This document shows positions 32,743 through 41,508 of a stretch of 64,000 nt of DNA, piece by piece; the first letter of the stretch is position 1, and each line of letters opens with the position of its first letter. Origin of the DNA: DASYKS01 sp031404815 (GTDB lineage Bacteria; Acidobacteriota; Thermoanaerobaculia; Multivoradales; UBA5704); the NCBI GenBank assembly GCA_031404815.1, contig JANNIH010000076.1:1-64000 (forward strand), in the 5' to 3' direction. The notes below the pieces were generated by a model. The model worked only from the letters and a program-made list of their open reading frames with translations, did not search any database and had not been told where the DNA came from. Position numbers and translations under genes: made by a program.

Positions 32743-33207
32743 TTAGGGTGTCACGGCCTCGCCCATCCCGCCGCAGCCGTTTTTGGCGAACGAACGGCCG
32801 CAGCCGCCGGTGGCGCAGACGTCACCCGAAAAGCCGGCCGGGTTGATGAATTTGTGCCACTCCGCGACCCTCGCCTTGAGGCGGGTGGCGTCGTACCCCT
32901 TTTCGGCGATCAGGTAGGCGCTCAAACCCCAGGTGCTCTTCGCCATGTTGCACGGGCAGCAGCAGGTGTAGGCGGTGTTTTCGGGGCAACAGGGGGCGGG
33001 CAGCTGGGTGAGCGCCGCTTTCTTGATCGCCTCTTGCGCCGAGGTCAGCTTGATCGTCTTCCAATAGACGATGAACTCGGTGGTCTGGGCGCGCACGTCG
33101 GTGAACTTGAGGTCGGCCGCCGTCGGCTTGGGCGCCGCAGCGATCGAGAGCACGGCCGTCGCGAGTAACACGAGGGCCAACGTTCCGGTCCGCAGATTCT
33201 TGGTCAT
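32743..33207 (-). CDS. Secreted cysteine-rich protein, possibly metal-binding
   Basis: A 154-residue protein with a signal peptide (GTLALVLLATAVLSIAAAP) and a strong AAGGAGG before the ATG at 33207. The mature protein has about ten cysteines in clusters: PAPCCPEN, TCCCPCNMAKSTWG and, near the end, DVCATGGCGRSFAKNGCGG. The cluster around CCCPCN resembles soft-metal-binding or redox sites. I do not recognise a named family. It lies 20 bp upstream of the methyltransferase on the same strand and is probably the first gene of the bacillithiol operon. Confidence 0.78.
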   Translation of the reverse strand: MTKNLRTGTLALVLLATAVLSIAAAPKPTAADLKFTDVRAQTTEFIVYWKTIKLTSAQEAIKKAALTQLPAPCCPENTAYTCCCPCNMAKSTWGLSAYLIAEKGYDATRLKARVAEWHKFINPAGFSGDVCATGGCGRSFAKNGCGGMGEAVTP

Positions 33208-33331
33208 GGTTTGATGCCTCCTTAAAAGTCGGTCGATCTTCCGCCGACAATAGTCTCTACCAGATTCGCTTCTTTGGCGAAAGATTCGACAGGTCCCTCC
33301 CGGGGACTTGGTGACCGGCTACAATCGACCG

Positions 33332-34156
33332 ATGAGCGAAACTCCGATTCTTCGTCCCAACGGTCGCGCCGCCGACGCGCTGCGACCCGTGCGCATCGAG
33401 CTGGGCGCGCAGAAGTTCGCCGAGGGCTCGGCGCTGATCGAGGTGGGCGACACGCGCGTGCTGGTCGCCGCGAGTGTGGACAACCGCGTTCCCTCGTTTC
33501 TCCGCGACAGCGGTCGCGGTTGGGTGACGGCCGAGTACTCGATGCTGCCGCGCGCCACCCACACCCGCTCCGGGCGCGAGGTCGAAAAAGGGCGGCCGAG
33601 CGGCCGGACCTCCGAGATTCAACGCCTGATCGGGCGCAGCCTGCGCGCCGTGGTCGACACGACCGCCATGCCGGATCGGACGATCACCATCGACTGCGAC
33701 GTGCTCCAAGCCGACGGCGGCACGCGGACCGCCGCGATCACCGGCGCCTATGTGGCACTGAGCCTGGCATGCGCCCGGTTGTATCTCACCGGGGACATCG
33801 CGGCCTGGCCGCTGATTTCGCCGCTCGCCGCGGTCTCGGTCGGCATCTTGGACGGCGTGCCGCTGCTCGATCTCGAATACATCGAGGACCAGGCGGCCGA
33901 AGTGGACATGAACGTGGTGGCGACCGCCGATGGCCAGCTGGTCGAGATCCAGGGGACCGGAGAGAAGCGGGCGTTCCGCCGCGAGGAGATGGACCGCCTG
34001 GTCGATCTCGCGCTCGGTGGCGTGGCTCAGCTCGTGGAGCTCCAGCGCACGGTTCTCGGCCCTGCCCTCGCGGAGGTGGCGGAGGTCCAAGCGCGCGGCG
34101 GCCGGCGCAAGGTCGTGCCGCCCAAAGACGAAAAGAAGCTCTGGGGCCGGCCGTAG
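33332..34156 (+). CDS. rph: Ribonuclease PH
   Basis: A 274-residue phosphorolytic 3'-5' exoribonuclease. Conserved RNase PH segments are RPNGRAADALRPVRIE, ADGGTRTAAITGAYVAL, EVDMNVVAT and EIQGTGEKRAF. It trims the 3' ends of tRNA precursors using phosphate. The ATG at 33332 fits the family N-terminus; an alternative GTG 8 codons upstream would extend into the presumed promoter (TACAAT at about 33320). The C-terminus is about 30 residues longer than usual and basic (RGGRRKVVPPKDEKK). It is divergent from the cysteine-rich gene. Confidence 0.95.
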   Translation: MSETPILRPNGRAADALRPVRIELGAQKFAEGSALIEVGDTRVLVAASVDNRVPSFLRDSGRGWVTAEYSMLPRATHTRSGREVEKGRPSGRTSEIQRLIGRSLRAVVDTTAMPDRTITIDCDVLQADGGTRTAAITGAYVALSLACARLYLTGDIAAWPLISPLAAVSVGILDGVPLLDLEYIEDQAAEVDMNVVATADGQLVEIQGTGEKRAFRREEMDRLVDLALGGVAQLVELQRTVLGPALAEVAEVQARGGRRKVVPPKDEKKLWGRP

Positions 34157-34173
34157 CCCTCTTGGGGTCGGCG

Positions 34174-35220
34174 ATGCAGGCAAGAGAGAACTCGAACGAA
34201 GCCCCGAGGCAGGAGTGGCCCACCGGCGCCGCCGCGCTGGACGAGGCCGGATGCTTTCGCAGCGACCTCTGGTTCGATCAGCCGGACGCCCGGCAACGGA
34301 TCGATGACCGGCATGCGGCCGGCCGGATCGACGACGAACTTGCGCGCGAGCTCACCCGGTTCGTAGAGAAGGGGTACCTCACGCTCCGCCTCGATCTCGA
34401 ACCGGAGCTGTTCGCCGAGATCGACGAGTCGGTCGATCGCCTCTGGCGGGAGAAACCGCACGACGTGGCGTTCGCCTATCGCGGCCGGCTGACGCCTTTC
34501 TGTTATGCCGACGAGGCGCTCCAGCGTCGGCCGGGGTGCCGGATCGCCGACCTGCATTCCTGGTCGCCGGGAGCCTGCGAGCTTTATCTTCATCCGCACC
34601 TGTTTGAGGTGGTGAACCTGCTGTTCGGCCAGCCGGCCGTGGCCACCCAGTCGCTCTACTTTTCAAACGGCAGCTTGCAGGCGCTCCATCGCGATCCGGT
34701 CCACGTGCCGGCGACCCCCCCGTGGCATCTGCTCGCCGCCTGGATCGCGCTCGAAGACGTCGATCCGCGCTCGGGCGTTTTGGCCTACGTGCCCGGATCG
34801 CATCGCCTTCCCTACTATCGTTTTTCAAACGGCGACTACCGCTTCGACGCCAGCCACCACGGCGATGCGGAAGCCGAGGCGATGGCCCTCTCGGAACGGA
34901 CCCGTTGCGAGGAGGCGGGTCTCGCCGTCGAGCGCTTTCTGCCACGCCGGGGCGAGGCGCTGATCTGGCACCACTCGCTGCTCCATGGCGGACCGCAGGC
35001 CGAAGATCCCAACCTGACGCGCAAGAGTTTCGTCGTCCATTACACGACGCGCGCCAACCAGCCGAGGCGGCGGGGCGAGCTGGTCGAATGGGTTCCCGGG
35101 CCGGAAGATGTCACCGTGCCTCGCCTGCGCATGATCGAAACCGAGGATCTCTTGATCGCGGGCGAGGCTGCGGGGTTCGACAATCCGCTGAAGCGGTATC
35201 GGGTGCGGCCGCCGTCTTAG
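34174..35220 (+). CDS. PhyH-family Fe(II)/2-oxoglutarate dioxygenase
   Basis: A 348-residue protein from the ATG at 34174, 17 bp after rph. The double-stranded beta-helix residues are visible: HRDPVHV supplies the first His and Asp (HxD, about residue 174), and WHHSLLHGG supplies the distal His. WIALEDVDPRSGVLAYVPGSH is the typical PhyH strand pair. A conserved Arg for 2-oxoglutarate follows in LTRKSFVVHYT. Substrate is unknown; family members hydroxylate lipids, quorum molecules or natural products. Confidence 0.85.
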   Translation: MQARENSNEAPRQEWPTGAAALDEAGCFRSDLWFDQPDARQRIDDRHAAGRIDDELARELTRFVEKGYLTLRLDLEPELFAEIDESVDRLWREKPHDVAFAYRGRLTPFCYADEALQRRPGCRIADLHSWSPGACELYLHPHLFEVVNLLFGQPAVATQSLYFSNGSLQALHRDPVHVPATPPWHLLAAWIALEDVDPRSGVLAYVPGSHRLPYYRFSNGDYRFDASHHGDAEAEAMALSERTRCEEAGLAVERFLPRRGEALIWHHSLLHGGPQAEDPNLTRKSFVVHYTTRANQPRRRGELVEWVPGPEDVTVPRLRMIETEDLLIAGEAAGFDNPLKRYRVRPPS

Positions 35221-35226
35221 GTTTCG

Positions 35227-35976
35227 TCAAGAAGCCGCGGCGGCGACCAACACGAGACCGAGCGAGCCCCCTTCGTCGATCTCGGCCGGAGAGACCGGTA
35301 CGAAGCGGAAGTGTTCCGGCCGCCACGTCGAAGCCGCAGGGCTCGAAAAATCGAGCGCGGCGCCTTCCGGCGCCAAGTGGCGAAACAGCTCGACCCGCGG
35401 GAAGCGGTCGCGGAGCCTCAGCTCCCACTCCCAGACGAAACGATGGGTTCGGTGCCCGGGGATCGCGCGATGCTGTGCCATGGTGCCCTCATCGACCACG
35501 GGCGGCACGGCGACCAGCAGGTACCCTCCGGGCCGAATATGCCGGGCAGCCCAATCGAGCGCCAGATCGGGCGCGGCCAGGAACTGCAACGAGTAGATCG
35601 CCACGATCAGATCCGCTGCGGGTTCTCCTTCGGGCAGGGCGGACAGGTCGGCCTGGCGAAGATCGAACGACCGGCGGCGTCTTCCCGCGGTGATTCGGCG
35701 CGGATCTTCCTCGAAGCCCCTGAGGGAGAGGGGCTCGCTCCCCTTGCTCTCGGCGACCTCGGCGAGTGCCGCCAAACCCTCCCCGTCCAAACAGCCGATC
35801 TCGATCACCGAGGCACCTGCCGCCCACCGTACGGCGAAGCGGGAAACCGATAACCGGCTGACGAGCGCATCGTTGGCGACGGGCGCTCCGGCCGTCCGTC
35901 CGACGATCCGCCGCAGCCGGCCGAGTAGCCGACTCCCCAAGGAACGAACCGACATGGGAGGGAAGTTCCGCAACAT
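35227..35976 (-). CDS. SAM-dependent methyltransferase (class I)
   Basis: A 249-residue protein. Motif I is ASVIEIGCLDGEGLAAL at about residue 55, with DLRQADLSALP as the acidic loop and LIVAIYSLQFL and HIRPGGYLLVAVPP as later motifs. Start may be ATG at 35976 or 35955. The N-terminus is basic. It ends 7 bp from the convergent PhyH gene and starts 14 bp past the end of the exporter gene on the same strand, so it may be transcribed with the exporter. Substrate unknown. Confidence 0.78.
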   Translation of the reverse strand: MLRNFPPMSVRSLGSRLLGRLRRIVGRTAGAPVANDALVSRLSVSRFAVRWAAGASVIEIGCLDGEGLAALAEVAESKGSEPLSLRGFEEDPRRITAGRRRRSFDLRQADLSALPEGEPAADLIVAIYSLQFLAAPDLALDWAARHIRPGGYLLVAVPPVVDEGTMAQHRAIPGHRTHRFVWEWELRLRDRFPRVELFRHLAPEGAALDFSSPAASTWRPEHFRFVPVSPAEIDEGGSLGLVLVAAAAS

Positions 35977-35989
35977 GCCGCCGGACGCC

Positions 35990-37981
35990 TCAATCCGCCC
36001 GCATCGACAACGACACGCCGCGGGCGCCCGCGAGCGCCGGTTTCGGTGCCTCGGCCTCTTTCTCCTCTTTCGCTTCGGTTTCGCCAGGATTCCTGAACAG
36101 GTTCGCCTCCAGGTCGTACTGGCGGGAGTAGAGCGCGTGGTAGCGGCCGTTTAAGGCGAGTAGCTCCTGATGCTTGCCGCGCTCGATGACGCGCCCGGCT
36201 TCGAGCACCAGGATCGTGTCGGCGCGGCGAATGGTCGAAAGCCGGTGAGCGATCACGAAGGTCGTTCGCCCGCGCATCAGCTCGGCGAGCCCCTGTTGGA
36301 TCAGGAACTCGCTCTCGCTGTCGAGCGACGAGGTCGCCTCGTCGAGGATCAGGATGCGCGGATCGGCCAGAATCGCGCGGGCGATCGCGACGCGCTGGCG
36401 CTCGCCCCCCGAGAGCTTGATGCCGCGCTCGCCGACCACCGTTGCCCACCCGTCGGGCAGGCGCGCCACAAACTCTTCGCAGTGCGCGATCTGCCCGGCG
36501 TGCAGGATCTCGTCTCGGGTCGCATCCGGTTGGGCATAGGCGATGTTTTCGAGCACCGTGCCGTCGAACAGGAAATTGTCCTGGAACACGACGCCGAGCT
36601 GAGAACGATAGTCGGCGAGACGGATCTCGCCGAGGTCGCGGCCGTCGACGATGATCTTCCCTTCGGTCGGTTTGTGAAACGCCGCGACCAGGCCGATCAT
36701 CGTGCTCTTTCCCGAGCCCGAATGGCCGACCAGGGCGGTCGAGGTTCCGGGCTCGGCGACGAACGAAACATCGTGGAGCACCGGTGCGCCCTCTTTGTAC
36801 TCGAAGCCGACGTGCTGGAACTCGACGCGCCCCTCGACCTTCCCGAGCGGCTGGCGCCGGTCGTCGCCCTGGTCTTCGCGCTTCTCGCCGAGGATCTCGC
36901 GGATCCGTTCGAGGCCGGCGAAAGCTTCGGTGAGCTGACTGCCGATCGAGACGATCTGGGCGATCGGGCCGACCAGCAGACCGAGGTAGAGAGTGAAGGA
37001 GAAGAACGAGCCGACACTCATTCGGCCGGACAGCACATCGTTGCCGCCGACCCACATGATCATGACGCTCGCGAGGCCGATCAGAAGGGTGGACACCGTG
37101 CCGATCGCGGACATTCCCGTGATCGTCTTCGCCACGTTCCTGAACAGGAGGTGAATGCCCTTGGCGAACACCAACGCCTCGCGTCGTTCGGCGCCGTACG
37201 CCTTGACCACCCGGGCGCCCGAAAGGGTCTCGGACAGGCGCCCCGAAACCTCGGCGTTGATCTTCGACCGTTCACGAAACAGGGGGCGGAGGGTTGAAAA
37301 CGCGAGGAACATGACCACCGCGAACAGCGACAGCACGCCGAGCACCAGGGCGGTCAACCGCCCGTTCAGAGTGATCAGAATGGCGAGCGCAAAGACTGCC
37401 GTCACCATCCCACCGATGAGATCGACCAAGCCGCTGCCGACCAGGTTGCGCAAGCCGTCGGCATCGTTCATCACCCGCGACAGCAGAGCGCCCGATTTGG
37501 TCTGGTCGTAGTAGGCGACGGTGAGGCGGCCGACGTGGCGCTGAATCTTTCGGCGCATATCCGTGATCGAGCGCTGGGCCGCTTTGCCCAGCAGCTGCGA
37601 CAGCGAGAACGAGGTCATCGCTTGGATCATCGTCGCCACGACGGCGGTCAAGACCAGCGGGAGCAACAGCTCGCGGTTGCTCTTGCCGATCACGTCGTCG
37701 AGCAGAAACTTGGTCGTGCCGGGCAAGACCAGGCCGGCCATCCGGCTGATCAACATGAGCAGAATGCCGAGTGCCAGGCGCCCACGGCGCGCCTTGATCA
37801 GGTCGGCCGCATCGCGTAGCGCGAGCCGCAACGAGGGGGGCTTTTTTGCTTTCTTCTCCTCTGTGGCCCCCACCGCGGCCGCCTTGGCGCGCCGTGACGA
37901 GACCTGGCCGCCGTAAAGCCCGGTGCGCGGCGAACGGGTGGCTGGGGAAGGAGAAGGAGAAGGCGTCTTGTCTTCGCTCAA
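35990..37981 (-). CDS. ABC exporter, MsbA-like half transporter
   Basis: A 663-residue half transporter. Six helices lie between residues about 60 and 370, followed by an ATPase domain with GHSGSGKST (Walker A, near residue 435), LSGGERQRVAIARAIL and ILILDEATSSLD. IAYAQPDATRDEIL and FEYKEGAPVLHDVSF fit the MsbA/LmrA group of lipid or multidrug exporters. Start is TTG at 37981 with GGAGATC eight bases before; the earlier frame to 38029 lacks a ribosome site. A Ser/Pro-rich N-terminus and an acidic, alanine-rich C-terminal tail extend beyond the family core. It probably works as a homodimer in the inner membrane. Confidence 0.9.
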   Translation of the reverse strand: MSEDKTPSPSPSPATRSPRTGLYGGQVSSRRAKAAAVGATEEKKAKKPPSLRLALRDAADLIKARRGRLALGILLMLISRMAGLVLPGTTKFLLDDVIGKSNRELLLPLVLTAVVATMIQAMTSFSLSQLLGKAAQRSITDMRRKIQRHVGRLTVAYYDQTKSGALLSRVMNDADGLRNLVGSGLVDLIGGMVTAVFALAILITLNGRLTALVLGVLSLFAVVMFLAFSTLRPLFRERSKINAEVSGRLSETLSGARVVKAYGAERREALVFAKGIHLLFRNVAKTITGMSAIGTVSTLLIGLASVMIMWVGGNDVLSGRMSVGSFFSFTLYLGLLVGPIAQIVSIGSQLTEAFAGLERIREILGEKREDQGDDRRQPLGKVEGRVEFQHVGFEYKEGAPVLHDVSFVAEPGTSTALVGHSGSGKSTMIGLVAAFHKPTEGKIIVDGRDLGEIRLADYRSQLGVVFQDNFLFDGTVLENIAYAQPDATRDEILHAGQIAHCEEFVARLPDGWATVVGERGIKLSGGERQRVAIARAILADPRILILDEATSSLDSESEFLIQQGLAELMRGRTTFVIAHRLSTIRRADTILVLEAGRVIERGKHQELLALNGRYHALYSRQYDLEANLFRNPGETEAKEEKEAEAPKPALAGARGVSLSMRAD

Positions 37982-38127
37982 GCGGGATCTCCGGAGATAT
38001 CGGCAGAGGGCCGATGAGCAGGATAACACTCCGAGAAAACGGCCCCTCCCGGCCGGGCTGCCTCGCGGCCGGTCTGGTCGGTTCTTCCGTCGGCCGCCGG
38101 CTGACTGGGATCTAGCTGCGAGCCAAC

Positions 38128-38637
38128 CTACCGTCCGACCCAGCGCTCGACGATTCGATTGATCACTTTGCGCGGATAGCTCGCCTTCGCCGACGGCTGT
38201 GCCTTGAGCTTGGCGAGCAGCCCCGGAAGCGCGGATTCGACCGATCCGACCGGATTTGCCTTCCAGATCACGTTCTGTGGGCGATCGACCAAGAACAGCG
38301 CGGGCTCGGCCCCGGTGCCCGGTTCAACGCCATAAGCGGGAAGGAACGAGCGATCGTCGTGCAGCAGGGGAAACAGCAGGCCGAGCTGCTTTTGTGCCGC
38401 GACCAGTTCGGGCATCGGCGCCTTGGAGATCGCGAGCGGGCGGGCGCCCTGCCGGCCCAGGGCATCCTGGGCTCGGCCGAGCGCCGCCAAATCGAGCTTC
38501 GTCCGCTCGTCGAGTGCGGTGAAGAAGTAGAGAACGAGCGCGCTGTGGACGCACTCGTCGCGCAGCATCAGGAGGGCCCCCTCGGTCGATGAGAGGTCGA
38601 AGTTCGGGGCGGTTTCGCCGATCGCCGGTCCGCTCAA
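38128..38637 (-). CDS. Thioredoxin-fold (AhpC/TSA-like) protein without peroxidatic cysteine
   Basis: A 169-residue protein with TTG start at 38637, strongly supported by AAGGAGG eight bases before. GETAPNFDLSSTEG is the N-terminal peroxiredoxin motif, and the fold continues with VLYFFTALDERTK, LAISKAPMPEL, LLFPLLHDDRSFLPAYGV and ALFLVD. In peroxiredoxins the segment after the first core strand contains PxxxTxxC; here it reads FTALDERTKLD with no cysteine. A peroxidase function is therefore unlikely. It might be a scaffold or a redox-inactive relative. A cysteine exists only in DECVHSAL, outside the active-site loop. Confidence 0.7.
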   Translation of the reverse strand: MSGPAIGETAPNFDLSSTEGALLMLRDECVHSALVLYFFTALDERTKLDLAALGRAQDALGRQGARPLAISKAPMPELVAAQKQLGLLFPLLHDDRSFLPAYGVEPGTGAEPALFLVDRPQNVIWKANPVGSVESALPGLLAKLKAQPSAKASYPRKVINRIVERWVGR

Positions 38638-38668
38638 CAGTGGGCCTCCTTTGGGGGGGTTGGAGCGC

Positions 38669-39985
38669 CTACGAGCCGAAGTACTTTAACCACAATTTCT
38701 TGGCGTCGATCCAGAGCACCAGCGCCATCAGCGTGAGCACCATGACGAACCCGACCTGAATCACGATCTCCTTCAATCGGACCGACAGGTCGCGCCGGAT
38801 CACGCTTTCGAGCATCAGGATCATGATCTGGCCGCCGTCGAGGATCGGGATCGGCATCAGGTTCAAGAGCGCGATCGAGAGGCTGATGAAGCCCATAAAG
38901 AAAAGCAGCTCCTTGAAACCGCGCCGTGCCGCCGCGCCCGCTTCCCCCGCGATCGAGAGCGGCCCGGCGAGCGCGCCGGCCGCCGGAACTTTGCGGGTCA
39001 CCAGCTTGCCCAGAACGTCGAAGGTCTGGGTGCAGAGCCGCCAGTTCAAGAGCAGGCTGGCACGGAACGCCTCGCCCGGCGGGTAGCGCTGGAAGACGCC
39101 GAGCCCGACGCCGATTTTCCCCTTGCCGTTTTCGTCGCGTGGCGTTACCGAGATCGTGCGCCGGGAGGAGCCGCGTCGGACTTCGATATCAACGGTCTTC
39201 CCGGCCTTGCTCCCGATGTAGACGATGAAGGCCGTGGACTCCACGATCGCGCGGCCATCGACGGCCCAGATCTCGTCGCCCTTGGCAAAGCCTGCCGCCT
39301 GAGCCGGCGAGCCGTCGAAAATCTTGACCATCTGCGGGCGAACCTTCGGCGCGATACCCGCCGTGTCGCCGATTTGGTAGTGCGGATCGAGCTTCGGAGT
39401 GACCGTCGCCTCGAAGATCTTGTCGTCGCGTTCGATCCGCAGCGCCACGGGCCGATTTGGCGAGGTGGCGAGAGCGAAACCCAGGTCCTCCCAAGTGGCG
39501 GACGGCTTGCCGTTGATCGCCAGGACCACGTCGCCCTTTTGCAAGCCCGCCTGCTCGGCCGAAGAGCCCTTCATCACGGCGCCCACCTCGGACGGGATGG
39601 AAGAGAGGTTCGGCACTTCGATGCCGGCCATGAACAGGCCGGCAAACAGCAGGATGGCCAGGATGATGTTCATCACCGGGCCGGCCAGATAGACCAGGAT
39701 GCGCTGCCAGCGCGGCTTGTTGAGGAATTCGCGTGGGTCGTCGGTGATCTCGTCGGGGTTCTCACCGCCGAGTCGGACATAGCCGCCGAGTGGCACCAGG
39801 GAGAGCCGGTATTCGGTCTCCCCCTTGTTGAAGCCCCAGAGGCGCTTGCCGAATCCGAGAGAGAAGGTGAGCACGCGGACGCCAAACGCCTTGGCGACCA
39901 GCAGATGGCCGGCCTCGTGGACGAAGACAATGATGCCGAGAGCGAAGATGAAAGAGAGGAGATTGGAGAGGAAGATGAAATTCAT
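38669..39985 (-). CDS. rseP: RIP zinc metalloprotease RseP
   Basis: A 438-residue site-2 protease. The zinc site HEAGH is at residues 23-27 and the third ligand lies in PILDGGQ near residue 378. Two PDZ domains lie between (VMKGSSAEQAGLQKGDVVLA and IFDGSPAQAAGFAKGDEIWA). RseP cleaves membrane-bound anti-sigma factors and remnant signal peptides. The ATG at 39985 has AGGGAG five bases upstream. The frame continues open through the 21-bp array upstream but this is not coding. In most bacteria rseP sits next to bamA or dxr; here it is beside a 21-bp array. Confidence 0.94.
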   Translation of the reverse strand: MNFIFLSNLLSFIFALGIIVFVHEAGHLLVAKAFGVRVLTFSLGFGKRLWGFNKGETEYRLSLVPLGGYVRLGGENPDEITDDPREFLNKPRWQRILVYLAGPVMNIILAILLFAGLFMAGIEVPNLSSIPSEVGAVMKGSSAEQAGLQKGDVVLAINGKPSATWEDLGFALATSPNRPVALRIERDDKIFEATVTPKLDPHYQIGDTAGIAPKVRPQMVKIFDGSPAQAAGFAKGDEIWAVDGRAIVESTAFIVYIGSKAGKTVDIEVRRGSSRRTISVTPRDENGKGKIGVGLGVFQRYPPGEAFRASLLLNWRLCTQTFDVLGKLVTRKVPAAGALAGPLSIAGEAGAAARRGFKELLFFMGFISLSIALLNLMPIPILDGGQIMILMLESVIRRDLSVRLKEIVIQVGFVMVLTLMALVLWIDAKKLWLKYFGS

Positions 39986-40038
39986 GGCTCCCTGTACGGT
40001 ATCTCGATCCGCCGGGTTGCGGTAGGGGGGAGGAAAAG

Positions 40039-40668
40039 ACCTCGTCAAAGTCGGTGGCGGTTTGCCGCGGGAGCCCTCACCGGAAACAACCCCCTCTCTC
40101 GGCCCGTACCCGGGACGAGCGCGGGCGATTCCGGGCCACGGTGGTGATCGATGCATCGCCGAATAGAAGCCGTAGAACTTCGGATGGGCGCCGTAGAATC
40201 TCGATTGGAAGCCGTAAACGTTCCATTGGAAGCCGTAGAACCTGGGATGGGCGCCGTAGCATCCCCATTGGGCGCCGTAGACGGCCATTTGGGGGAGATA
40301 GAACTTCCATTGGGCGAGATGGACGATCGTTTGGGAGCCGTAGAACGTTCATTGGGAGCCGTAGAAACCCGATTGGAGGCCATGGATGGGGGAATGGGCT
40401 CCAATGGACGTTCTATCTCCCCCAAACGACGTTCTACGCTCCCCAACGGACGTTCTATCTCCCCCAAACGACGACCGAAATTCGGTCACGGGTGTTCCAG
40501 CTCCCCCAAACGAAGTTTGAAATGCGCTCGCGGGCGTTCCAGCTCCCCCAAACGACGACCGAAAGGCGCCTGTGACCGTCCTATCTCCCCCAAACGAAGC
40601 TCGGATCACGCCAACAGCCGTTCCGGCTCTCCCATCCAACCGTTCGGGCGCTCCAACGGATCGATCGG
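40039..40668 (+). repeat. 21-bp-period inverted tandem array, copy 2
   Basis: Same element as 3381-4095. A shared left flank is at 40039-40073 and a lead-in at 40121-40162. The forward arm has about 11 units (40163-40393) and the inverted arm 11 units (40410-40640), against about 12 and nine in copy 1. Differences between copies include gain and loss of whole units and many point changes. The open frame from 40151 gives the same heptad peptide (LEAVETR-like, LGEIELP, LGEMDDR) followed by SPKRRPK repeats. It lies between rseP and a truncated SUMF1 gene. Confidence 0.85.
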
Positions 40669-40686
40669 CTCGCCGCGTTCGCCCGG

Positions 40687-41367
40687 GTGCGGGAAAATCT
40701 GGGCAAGATCGTGACCGGGCAGCTCTGGGATCAAATCGTGGCGCTCTTGCCGGCCGAAGGGCGCCCAGGGCCGGAGGTCGAGCAGCTGCTCGAAGAGATC
40801 GAAGCTCTCGACGGCAAGGAGCGTTCTCAGCGCGGGCTGCGAGATTTTCTGCGCGAGCTTCAGGGCAGCCCGAGTTTGCCGTTGGCGGAACCCCTTGTTC
40901 CGGCGAAGAAACCTGTGGGTCGGCCCGCCCCTTCGATCGTGACACCTGATCCGCCCGCCGGCACCGCGATCGAAGGTCCCCTCGGCATGCGGATGCGCTT
41001 TGTCCCGGGCGGCGTCTACACGATCGGCAGCCCGGAGGGCGAGCCGGGGCGCGATGCCGACGAGACGCGGCACGAAGTGCAGCTCACCCGCGGCATCTGG
41101 CTCGGCGAAACGCCGGTCACCCAGGCACAATGGAGGCGGCTCGTGCCCGGATCGAATCCCTCGCACTTCAAAGCGGGCGGCGACGATCTGCCGGTGGAGA
41201 GCATCAACTGGTTCCAGGCGGTCGAGTTCGCCAACCGCCTATCGGATCAGGAACGGCTGCCGCGCTGCTACGAGCTGGCGAATCCCAAGGGCACTTTAGG
41301 CGGCGGCGACTTCATTTGCGACGCGCCCGCTCTCCCCGCGCCGTGGGCCTCAGGCGGTGCACTTTAG
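40687..41367 (+). pseudogene. SUMF1/FGE-domain gene truncated at its 3' end
   Basis: The 226-codon frame begins (GTG 40687 or upstream) with a helical region (KIVTGQLWDQIVALLP, EVEQLLEEIEALDG), then an SUMF1 domain at about residues 100-200: MRMRFVPGGVYTIGSPEGE, GETPVTQAQWRRLV and SINWFQAVEFANRLS. The domain stops after CYELANPKGTLGGGDF, where intact members continue with the LPTEAEWEYACRAG section; here the frame ends in unrelated residues, 24 bp before dispersed repeat copy E. No continuation is seen in other frames. Either a deletion or repeat insertion removed the C-terminal half. It is directly downstream of array copy 2. Confidence 0.7.
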
Positions 41368-41390
41368 GGCCGGCGGGCAGTTGCTGTTCT

Positions 41391-41453
41391 CCCCTCTCCC
41401 GGGGGACGGGAGGGCGGGTGGGAGAGGGGCCGGGGGCGAGGGTTGTCGTGGCG
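41391..41453 (+). repeat. Dispersed GC-rich repeat, copy E
   Basis: CCCCTCTCCCGGGGGACGGG to CGGGGGCGAGGG. This is the most diverged of the five copies, in the same orientation as the others. It lies between the truncated SUMF1 gene and znuA. Confidence 0.8.
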
Positions 41454-41508
41454 CGACGTTGACGGGGCACTGGGGCGGAGGTAGGGGGGAGGCCGCCTCG
41501 AGTTGAGA

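Noticed and set aside
39986..40288. In-frame N-terminal extension of rseP through array 2
   Set aside because: The extension is repeat-derived, and the ATG at 39985 has a proper ribosome site and gives the normal RseP N-terminus.
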